Positions 55,190 to 64,000 of a stretch of 64,000 nt of DNA are shown here, piece after piece (positions within the stretch are counted from its first letter, which is position 1; every line of letters begins with the position of its first letter). Position numbers and translations under genes: made by a program. The notes under the pieces are model-generated. The model saw nothing but the letters and a program-made list of their open reading frames with translations. It was not told where the DNA came from and ran no database searches. The stretch spans positions 95,505,483 through 95,569,482 of the forward strand of contig NW_023605083.1 in assembly GCF_014898055.3 (NCBI RefSeq), in the 5' to 3' direction. The stretch comes from Talpa occidentalis. Taxonomy: Eukaryota; Chordata; Mammalia; Eulipotyphla; Talpidae.

Positions 55190-56040
55190 CTTTCTTAACT
55201 TATTTGCCTACCTTAACAATGGGTCACAAGCTTGGGGCACAATGAACAATGACTTCAGGGTCCTTTAACTGAAGTGTAACTTTTCCTTCATTCCTGACAC
55301 ACAGTTTGATACTTAGCCTAAGGACATACAGTGTGCTCACGCGCGTTAAACTTTTTTCCTCTACAGTTTATTCTCATTTAGCTTGCACTTAACTACCTGA
55401 AATGTAATCTCTGCATTTTCTCATCTTGATACACCATGACTCTCAGGAGACTTGCTCAGGCAACATGCCAGAAAGTACCCTGTAATGACGTTGTTTCCTT
55501 ATCTCTCCGAAAACAATCTCCTGTTGATTCTAAACATTTCAAAGATTGTCAAATTAGATACTTTCAAAATACTTGTCAAGAGACTGCTTACATTCACATG
55601 CAAAAAACTAAAGTGTCAATCAGATCTTAACATGTTTTTGCAGTGTTTTAGAAACTCTCATCAAGCGTAGGATGTTGGCCTTTCTGTCAGTTGTCTGTTT
55701 GCGTAAGGGAAATTATATGATTCTTCATTATTGGCTCCACCAGCTCTCTGAGGGGGAATCACTCTCACTAGCAATGTAATTACCCCACAAGGTCCCTGGA
55801 TCACTTCTTGTCAATGGGACTCAACTGTCCTTAAACCCCAGTGTGAAATACAGCACTGCATGAGAAATTACAGGATGAAGAGGGTGGATGTCACTCCCTG
55901 CAGCGCTCCATTTCATCTCTGGAAGAGATGGAGGCATCATCTAGACTTTGAAGCAGTTATCACTTGGCAAAGACTTGGTCATACTGGCTGCCATTTGATT
56001 TAAAAAACTAGAAGCAGCAGCATGTAGTGCTTGTGGTCGG
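55190..56040. other. Unassigned DNA
   Basis: No gene is seen. Two plus frames at 55436-55670 overlap each other and have no known match. Confidence 0.4.
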
Positions 56041-56044
56041 CAAA

Positions 56045-56165
56045 GTGGGAGTAGCAATAGCACCAACCTCCTAGCACGTCTCAGAGAATAAAATGAGTTA
56101 ATATTTGTAAAGCTCGAAATCAATACCTGATACATAGCTAACCTCTAATAAAAGATAAAAAATTC
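56045..56165 (+). repeat. MIR-like relic
   Basis: AATAGCACCAACCTCCTAGCACGTCTCAGAGAATAAAATGAGTTAATATTTGTAAAGC fits the 3' part of a MIR ('cctacctcatagggttgtgaggattaaatgagttaat...gtaaagc'). Confidence 0.65.
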
Positions 56166-56699
56166 TCATATGAGTGGTGGCAGAATTAAGGGGAGTACAC
56201 ATGAAGGAAGAAATCAAATACTGTCCAAAAACTCACAACACTGTAAGAAGGTACATAAATAAAATAAGTAAATTCTCATAGAAACTGCCATATCACACAT
56301 CTCTAACTTTTTCACTGGAGTTGATTTTTTCTTAATAGAGGTAGATCAGTTCAGCAAGGGGAAATCTTCTCATTGACTGTGTCCCTAAGACACAGAGACC
56401 ACTTCCCAAATGAGTGAAAGAAATAAATTGTGTAGCTAAGACCTGACCTGACCAAGCATTTCACTCTTCAATAGTCATTTTTAGCAAACCTTGTTAATGA
56501 ATTCTGTCAGCAAGGCTTGCACCAAAGACAATAAAACTGAGCCGAGCTCAGGACATTCTATGCAGTGTCCCCGTTTAATGTTGAGTGGCCAATGACACTT
56601 CTGAAAAACTGTTTCATGGCTGCATGTCTTTTAACAATTTTCCTTGATTCTTCAGTCAATACTATTTCCAACTAGTGTGTTCATATCTACCAGAAAATC

Positions 56700-57000
56700 C
56701 TCTGCTATCATCTAATCTCATTGCAAAACTGTAAGTGGCTCCTGATACCCAGACATACCAGTTCTGAACTCCTGGCTAACATCAAAACCATCACCCCATC
56801 AGCCTCCCCGTACCTCTCCAAATTCATCTCATTCCTTTACTCCTCAGCCTATCTTCTCCACCAACTTCTCTGCTCACCCTTGCCTCAAGGATGCTTTTTT
56901 GTGATACCCTTGGTCCCCAGCCTGCCCCTCTTTACTAATTCTTTAGTCCTTCAACTTTAACCCAAACTCCCAACACTGGCAGTGGGCTGGAAAGTAGGCA
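56700..57000 (+). repeat. Old LINE-like (L2-type) fragment
   Basis: CTAATCTCATTGCAAAACTGTAAGTGG and the run of CT-rich phrases up to CTCACCCTTGCCTCAAGGATGC share the order of the repeat at 35740-36660 (a later segment of it). Confidence 0.4.
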
Positions 57001-57119
57001 GGAGGAACAGATGATGGAAAATCTCATGTTTTTCTCTTCTTTAACCATAAAACTTTTGACACCAAATGTGTGGGGTATTTCCCCACATCAACCAATTCTT
57101 CCACTCTCCAAATATCAAC

Positions 57120-57660
57120 TGGGCATCTAATCAATTTAATTCAGGTCTGACTACCCACCCAGAGTTAGTGCAGGTCCCATACGTGAAGGACCCAGTCCCG
57201 TAAGACTGCTCTCTCTAGTCCCAAGTCCCAGCTTGTCAACTGCACTAATGACAAACCAGCTATAAATCCATGTACTCGTGACCTGCTTCTCATGTTCAAT
57301 AATTTGCTAGAGTGGCTCAAAGAATTTATGGAAAATATAACTTTTACACAGATGAAAAGGCACAGAGGCTGAGTTCTGGCAGGGACCTGAGCACTGGGGC
57401 TTCTGTTTCCCTGGAGCTGGGTGTGCACGTGGGTGTGTTCATCAGTCTGGAAGCTCTCTGGTTGCCATAGTTTAGGAATTTTTATGGCGGCTTCATCTTT
57501 TGGCATGGTTAACATAAGATGCCCTCCTCAGAGGGATGGAGATGGGACTGGAAGTTCCAGGCTTCTAGTTGTGAGTTGGTACTTGTGATGGCCAGTTCCC
57601 ACTGTGAAGACACCCAGCAGCCCACCCAGAGTCAGCTCACTAAATAGAAGATAGTCTTGG
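57120..57660 (-). mobile_element. Old LTR, older copy of the type at 22180-23352
   Basis: AATTTGCTAGAGTGGCTCAAAGAATTTATGG, AATTTTTATGGCGGCTTCATC and GATGGGACTGGAAGTTCCAGGC match phrases of the block at 22180-23352 in the same (minus) sense. It is more decayed, and not interrupted. Confidence 0.55.
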
Positions 57661-58720
57661 AAAATTCCAAGAGATGTAGGAGTGCTGTTGACAGGAATCA
57701 GGGTCAGAGGCCAAACGCATTTCTTACTATGTCACGGATGGTCAGCAGATGGGGGGACTTCAGCATAAATGGCACACAAGGGAAGCAGCAAGACCCAGGT
57801 CACATAGTGAGGGGTCCTGAGGGACTCTTACATAGTGAGAGCATGGGCCAAGAGGGAGTGTAATTGCTTCAAAATTGTCCTGGGAGCACAAAGATTATGT
57901 GACCATCTGGCATTAAGGTGGGAAACTGCTTTTCCTTTCTATAGAAGGATGTTCTGTTTGAGAACCAGATGGTGGGTGATGGGTCCATGCATTAGGGTCA
58001 AGAGGGCACTATACGGGACCACTGCTGTGTCCTTATAATCCAATAAGATACCCTCGTCATTCACTAATCATTCTTTTTCTGTGTGCACAAAGCACTTCGT
58101 TTGTTTTGCTAGATCATTTTATCTGAGTAAGATATATTGCATTTTTTCCTTACTAGCTATGATTTCTTTGACAAAAGAGACTATCTTTTCATCCATTTGG
58201 CTGTGTCAATGAAAAATCCATTGATCTGAAAGAGATGGAAAATGTGATTATGTTGGCTTAAAAAGCAGGTGTCCATTTTCCTTTTTTATTAAGAACTCTG
58301 GAGATAGGTGCTCTGGAGGAGTCACTTGAATATAACCTTAGAGACCTGGGTTCTTTCTATCCTTTCTTTTTTTCCTCATGGTATAACCTCCGGGTCACAA
58401 AATGGCTGCTGAACCTCCAAGCACCATAGCCATGTTCCAGGCTGATTAGTCTCTCTGCACTTTTTTTTTTTTTTTAAATCAAGAAAGCAAAAGATTTGCC
58501 AGAAGGCTCAGCAAGAAGGTATCCATTAGCCAGAACTCTGGATCAGGGTCATTCCTAGGCCAATTGCTAGCCAAGGGAAATGAAATAAGCATGACTAGTT
58601 TTGAAACTCAGGACCATGACTCAGAATCATTTTTGCCAAACAATTACTCCAAATTTTACCTCTAGGGACAGGACCTGCCTTTTATAAGATCAAAGCTTCT
58701 GCACAGCTCTGTGTCTATCC
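57661..58720. other. Unassigned DNA
   Basis: No gene is seen. T13 at about 58461. No repeat family is recognised. Confidence 0.4.
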
Positions 58721-58721
58721 T

Positions 58722-58900
58722 ACTAACATTTATTAAGTACTTAATAAATATCAGACATTGTTCTTAAGCAATTACATGAATCCTCACTCATCTTCAGAGC
58801 AACTCTATGAAAGCAATGTTGTAATGTACAGAAGAAGAAATGGAGGTGTTGAAAAGCAAAACAGCTTTCCAAAGCTATGTAAGTCATGGCAAGGGAATGA
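58722..58900 (-). repeat. MIR/L2-like relic
   Basis: AACATTTATTAAGTACTTAATAAATATCAGACATTGTTCTTAAGCAATTACATGAATCCTCACTC and GTACAGAAGAAGAAATGGAGG follow the reverse MIR order ('tttattgagcacctac...aatcctcacaacaacc...agatgaggaaactgagg'). Confidence 0.65.
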
Positions 58901-59711
58901 AGAATAGGACCCAAGCATGACAATAGTGGCCATACTTCTGGCTCCTGTGCCCCACCGTGGTTCATCTCTCTCCTTAGCCATATAGGGTCAGTAAATTTAG
59001 TTGAATGAATGAATAACTGAATCAATGAGTGCAACTTTTCCAAGAAGAAGTTCTAACCTGCTAGAGGCTTCCAGTGCTGTTTGAAATCACTGTTCTCCAT
59101 CCATCTTCTTAACGGGGTCAGAGTGTTATTACATGTACAGGATTTATGTCAGTTCATTCTGCTCTGAAAGAGAACAAAAATATCTGGTTTTCTTGGTGAA
59201 TTTCCTGCATAATAGAAACTAAGGAAAAGAAGTCTGCAGAAATCTGAGCTTTATCAGCAGACTGAAGTAAAACAACTGTACATACATGTGAGTCTTGGGC
59301 CAAAAAATGAACAAAATGCAAAGCATGTCCAGACTTCAGCTAAATCCTTGAAAATTCTAGTAGCATCTGCTAGGCCCCATTAGAAAAGGAGAGAGGGGAT
59401 ACTGGGTCATCATAGGTCAGAGAACTGAGCTGTAGATATTGTCCTAGCATGGGCTACACTGGATGCCAGACTTCCAAAGGACAATGGAGCAATTCTGCCA
59501 AACATCTCAATATTTTGTCTACCCCGTGCAAACATCTAGACTGTGAATAAGTGATTGAATTGTTCTGGTTTCATATCGAGATTTGGCACTGTCACACATA
59601 TAGCTCCAGCCCTCCTATGAACTCCCAGAAAGTACTCAGACTCTGCCTTTATATGAAAAACCAGGCCAAATCTATGTAGCCATTTTTTTCAGTGTATATT
59701 TCACCTTGTGT

Positions 59712-59915
59712 AGGATTGCCAGGTTAACAAACGTAAATTTAGGATACGTAGTTCAATTTGAATGTCAGATAAATGGTGAATACATTTTTATTATATGTGT
59801 TTTGGGACATACCTCTACTAAAAATTTACTCATTGTGTATCTGACGTTCAAACTGAAGTGAGCATCCTTTATTTCATGTGGCAGTTGTCCCCTTTTGGGA
59901 CACCTAGTCCTAGCT
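59712..59915. mobile_element. Palindromic MITE-like DNA element
   Basis: The left half (GCCAGGTTAACAAACG ... AGGATACGTAGTTCAATTTGAATGTCAGATAAATGG) is the approximate reverse complement of the right half (TCATTGTGTATCTGACGTTCAAACTGAAGTGAGCATCC ... TGGCAGTTGTCC), around a centre near 59805-59815. This is a known type of short palindromic mammalian DNA transposon; the name is not fixed. Confidence 0.7.
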
Positions 59916-60724
59916 AGGTGTTTCCGTCACTGTGCTATCTCCCCAGCTATAAAGATGGGACAGAAACTCCCCTTTCCTCGTGTTCTCAGGGGAACACAAG
60001 CGAGAAGACAACTTTGAGAGGTTGTTAGGGGTCCAGAAACTTTACCCCGCCCTGACACTATTTGCATGAGCTGGGGCAAATTGCTTCTATTTTTTTTTTT
60101 TAATTTTGAAATCACCATGAGGACAAAACAGCTAAAATTCTGAAAGCATGTGATACTTCTCTCACAATCCCCCAAACTACATTCTGCGTTAACCACTGAC
60201 TCACACAGCTACATTTAATATTCATGACAGCCCTATCATAGTTCACACCTTCAGCAGGTGTGTTGAAAGGTCAAGAAAGCCTCCAGGGTCCAGCCAATGT
60301 TAACAGTGATGCTATAATGTGCCCTTGTTTTCTACAAGTGTAGAAATCCTGGTGCAAACAACCAAGATGGTCTAAATTCCATAATTCAATGTAAATGATT
60401 GTCTATATGAAAATGAAAAGGTAAAGGTAAATAGGGGAGGAGGCCAATTCCTCCGCTCTGAGAGCCTTTGGAGCCTCATAGGCATTTGGCCCTGGGCCAG
60501 GAAGAAGCAAACAATCCCTAGGCTGGGTGAAGCCCAAGGAGGTCCAAGCTGGTGATGGGGCCAGACCACACAGCACACACACTTGCATGCTGGAAGTTTT
60601 GGAGGGACTTTCAACATCTCTCAATGTCTCTTCACTGTCCACAAGTTGCTTCTATTTTCTTTCACTAACTCAAATCTGTCCCTTTCTGTGTTTCTCGCTT
60701 TCCCTTTTCACCTCCTTGGAGCTG
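59916..60724. other. Unassigned DNA
   Basis: No gene is seen. The overlapping minus frames at 60372-60642 have no known match. Confidence 0.4.
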
Positions 60725-60741
60725 CTAGAGCAAAGGGTTTA

Positions 60742-61035
60742 TTTCCTTTTCCTTTTTTTTAAGATTTATTTATTTATGCATACCAGCACTGAGATACAAG
60801 CCAGAGGTGCAGGGGCAGGGGGTGAGAGGATTCACCAGAGACAGAGTGGGGAACAGAACAGGCAGACTGACTGAAATACACTGCTGAGGGGAGCAGCGGG
60901 CAAGACAGGAGAGGGTCTGCTGCACCATGTGGGTAGCTCCCTGGCTGGGGATCTGCCTCGTGCTGCAGTAGCACTGCAGTGGCTGCGGATAGATTCATAG
61001 GTTGCTTCTTAACCCCTTGCACCACCAGGGGGGCC
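60742..61035 (-). mobile_element. SINE copy 25 (inverted, GCAT tail subtype)
   Basis: It runs from TTTTTTTTAAGATTTATTTATTTATGCATACC to CACCACCAGGGGGGCC. The target duplication CTAGAGCAAAGGGTTTA occurs at 60725-60741 and 61036-61052. Its head carries CCACCAGGGGGGC, the closest CTCF-like word among the copies. Confidence 0.94.
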
Positions 61036-61052
61036 CTAGAGCAAAGGGTTTA

Positions 61053-62330
61053 GAAGATCCTCTCCCTCACTCAGAGCTCACAGAAACGCTTGGTCCTCAG
61101 TATGCATTAAGACTTTGCACCACTCATGTTCCGGTTCTCACACCAGTCTCATGAAGTTGACTCAGTTGTGAGGTTGGCAGGTCCTTTCTCCATTTTAAGG
61201 ATGTCAAGAGGAATATGGTAAGAAAATGGCAAAGCAACAATCACAACCAGGTGTTTAGATTCTAGGCTCTGCCTCCTACACCTGTTTAACTTGCCTCCAT
61301 GAAAGACAGGAGTTGAGTCTATGACAACACTCGATGATGGCTCCTAGCTAGCACAGGACGACACACAACAAGAAGCCTTCAGAACATAGCAGTAAGTGTA
61401 AAAAGTCCATTTACCTGGGGCACACCTCAGCAGCTGAGCTAGGGCACAGGTGCCACATGGAGGTGTTTTACAAGGATTCAGACGGACACAGAGAAAACTG
61501 TGCTTTGAGTTGTTTTTATGTTCAAATGAAGTGCCAGCTGCAAAGCTGTGAGTGGAGACACGCTGTTGAGATTACTCTAACTCTGGGCAACTGTGTTTCC
61601 AAAAACAATTTTAACTTTTTGTGGTCCTACTAGAGGCAGGAAAATACTCAATTATTCCAGACTCACAATTTTTGCTGGGAAAGGAAGGTGCGGTGAGAAG
61701 AATGATTCACTCGAAGAAACAGAATGCAAACTCTGGCAGGAACTCATGTTTTGGTTCAGTAAAAACAGACACCATTGTAACTCCTCAGCTCTTCTTGTTA
61801 AAACTGCAACCCTCCTTTAGGGAAGGGACACCTGAGGTTACCCAGCAGGGCTGAGTGGTGCCCTGTGCTTTGATAAGGAAGTGTAGGGAGCTCTGATGGG
61901 GGCCCACCTCTGGGGGCTGGAGATTAACTGTGAGGGTGAAGGAGGAGGAGCCAGCTATTTTGGGAGTCAGATAACAACAGTATTTTCCATTTTCTTTAGT
62001 GTGGGCAGATACCATTCCTTGATGGCTTTAAAAGTCACCATAGTTACAAATTAGTTATTGCTCAATCAGATTTCACCGAGATTTAGAATTCCATTCCTTC
62101 CATTGAGGTTGGGAAAGTGTTTTTTCTCTGCCCTTCTGACATGATGAGGAGGATGGAAACTGCCCTTCCCTGAGACTGTCCTATGTGTCTGAAACAAGGC
62201 AACTTCACAGATATTATGCTATTCATGCTGTGATACCTCCTAAAGGTTAAGTAGTAAATGCTAGAGCAGTGCACAACCTGATGCACTGTCCCTGCTCCTC
62301 TTGAAGGAAAGAGAACACACGGGTTTCTCC
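61053..62330. other. Unassigned DNA
   Basis: CATGAAGTTGACTCAGTTGTGAGGTTGGCAGGTCCTTTCTCCATTTTAAGGATG at about 61150-61204 may be a reverse MIR. No gene is seen in the rest. Confidence 0.4.
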
Positions 62331-62399
62331 AGGAATAGCAGGACAGAGATGCTGCCATGAGTCCTAGGAATAGCAGGACAGAGATGCTGCCATGAGTCC
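62331..62399. repeat. Tandem duplication, 35 bp x 2
   Basis: Two units beginning AGGAATAGCAGGACAGAGAT (62331 and 62366) are identical over the 34 bases that can be compared, so this duplication is recent. Confidence 0.95.
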
Positions 62400-63029
62400 C
62401 AGCTGGGATGGTGATCCCAGAAGACTAGGAAATAGGAGGGAATTGTAGTAGACAGGAGAGGAACTAGCTTGTGATCCAACTGCTTCAGACAAGGTTCCCC
62501 AACCATGACCATGACTCAGAAACAGCTTTGACAAATAAGAACTCTGAATTTTACCTCCAGAGAACACAGATTGTGGATGCTAAGCTGAATGGCTGCTTTA
62601 CCTTTTGCAAATCACTATTATGGAAGCAGATAAATTTCTCCCAGCAAGTCTGCATCCTGAAGAGCTTACTCCCTTTTTTTCCACATTTTCATTTCTCCAG
62701 CTTTGTTTCCTGTGCTCAGCTTATCCTTCCAGCCACAGTGGCCTTGTTTTCTGTTCCTGAAAATATGCCAAGCAAATTGTTGTCTGGGGACAAGTGAACT
62801 TTCAGTTCCCTCAGCCTTGAACACTCTACTCAGATATTTCACAGTGGTAACCGCTAATCTTTTGAGTATCGGTTCCATTGTATCCTCTTCAGTGAGTCTT
62901 CCAAAAGCATCTCTATCAGCTAACAGCACAGCACCAGTCTCTTTCCATCCCACCCCCAATTTCATCCATAGCATATTTCACTATCTGAAAGGACTCTGGT
63001 TACTTATTTAATTATTTATTTATTGCCTG

Positions 63030-63185
63030 CCTTCACCCCTCAAGTAGAATGTGACCTCCACTGGAACAAGGAATAGGTTTTTGTCATCACTTTATCCCCA
63101 ACCCCTTCCTTGAATAGTGCCTGGTAAAAAGATGGTGCTCAATAAATAATTGTTAGCTTAATAATGATTAATGAATGATTAAATG
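63030..63185 (+). repeat. L2-like 3' end
   Basis: TGTGACCTCCACTGGAACAAGG, TTATCCCCAACCCCTTCCTTGAATAGTGCCTGG and GTGCTCAATAAATAATTG then TGAATGATTAAATGAAC give the classic end of an L2 LINE in plus sense. Confidence 0.75.
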
Positions 63186-63370
63186 AACACAAATACTCAG
63201 TTCTCAAAAAGAAAAAAAAAAAATGAAAGAAGGGGAGGGAGGGATCAGGGAGGGAAGCTAATTTATTTGCACTGAGATGGAGCCTGTGTATTAGAGCTCA
63301 TTTTTTAATCTATTGGATGATTCTGCTCTGCAGCCAGCACACAGAATTGACTAAAATATCTAGCTCTTTA

Positions 63371-63637
63371 GGGCCTCCCTGGTGGAATAAGGGGTTAAGT
63401 CTCAGCACTATGAAGCTATCAGCATCCACTGCAGCATGAGTTAGATCCCTGGCCAGGGAGATGACCCATGTGGAACAGCAGAGCTCGCCTGTCCCCCCAT
63501 TGCTCCCCTCAGCAGTGTATTTCAGTCAATCTGCCTGTTCTGTTCCCCACTCTGTCTGGTGAATCCTCTTACACCCCACACCTCTGGCTTACACCGAGTT
63601 CTTGTATGCATAACTAAATAAATCTTTAAAAAAAATC
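63371..63637 (+). mobile_element. SINE copy 26 (GCAT tail subtype)
   Basis: Head GGGCCTCCCTGGTGGAATAAGGGGTTAAG. The A-box area is changed (GGAATAAGG). Tail TGCATAACTAAATAAATC. A target duplication is not clear. Confidence 0.9.
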
Positions 63638-64000
63638 TTATCCAGTTTGGGAAGAAGAAATTAAGCCATATTGTATCCTTCTCTCATTCCTACAAAACTG
63701 GTCATCTACATAAGCATCCACAATAGCAGAGAAAAGTGAAACAGATCAGCTAGTTGGAAAGCATTTGGAAAGCAAAGAGCAATCTTGCATCGTCAAAGCA
63801 TGACGAAGAGACAGAGAAATGGTGATTAGGGTTATAGGAGAGAGATCTATCTGGAGTAGGGAGGACTCTTCTGAAAGTATGGGCCTGGGATGGAATTGAA
63901 ATAAAGGAAGAAAGCAAGAAGCCTCACAACAAACAATAACTATCACAGGCATCTGTGGGACAGGAGGGAAACTGCCCCTGTGGGCCAGAGAGCTAGCCCT
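63638..64000. other. Unassigned DNA to the window end
   Basis: No gene is seen. The minus frame 63746-63952 is short and has no known match. Confidence 0.4.

Overview
The window reads as mammalian nuclear DNA from a gene-poor, largely intergenic or intronic interval. Evidence is the dense interspersed repeats: LINE-1 with a recognisable ORF2 end, MIR/L2-like relics, MaLR-type LTRs, Tigger and hAT-like DNA transposons, and a young tRNA-derived SINE with AATAAA tail signals and a TCTTT stop. No protein-coding gene, rRNA, tRNA, CRISPR or prokaryotic feature is supported; nearly all open frames are short, repeat-derived or random. The SINE (head GGGCCTCCCTGGTGGCGCA, tail ATAAATAAATCTTTAAAA) is not the primate, rodent, carnivore, horse, rabbit or ruminant SINE I know. 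A laurasiatherian, perhaps a bat, is my best guess, but the host is not resolved.

Layout. 1-10 kb: old repeats (Tigger-like, hAT-like, L1 tail, a MaLR LTR with a clean 5-bp target duplication) peppered with seven SINEs, including a tail-to-tail inverted pair at 4.4-5.0 kb. 10.1-16 kb: the most remarkable region. Two complete 2.03-kb non-autonomous LTR retroelements of one family lie head-to-head in opposite orientation (11322-13352 minus; 13505-15946 plus), 152 bp apart, each with its own short target duplication. A solo LTR of the same family is nested in the second. Together they form a natural inverted repeat of about 2 kb per arm. A tract of about 480 bp at the outer ends of the arms is about 99% identical, while the rest of the arms differ by several percent. 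The outer LTRs also share variants that their own inner partners lack, which looks like gene conversion between the arms.

16-32 kb: AT-rich DNA, a 5'-truncated LINE-1 with a SINE in its 3' UTR, a large old LTR split by a SINE, an LTR-like block at 27.2-27.85 kb, decayed minus-strand LINE-1 broken by a younger LINE-1, and a 1.1-kb old repeat at 31-32 kb. 32-64 kb: mostly old unassigned sequence with MIR/L2 relics, a second MaLR LTR, about a dozen more SINEs, a palindromic DNA element at 59.7 kb, and a GC-rich block with a 141-codon open frame and (CAG)8 near 48 kb.

The SINE is the dominant young family: 26 copies, 20 on plus and 6 on minus, in about three tail subtypes, most with 12-20 bp target duplications typical of LINE-1-driven insertion. 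All family names come from reading by eye and memory; no database was searched.
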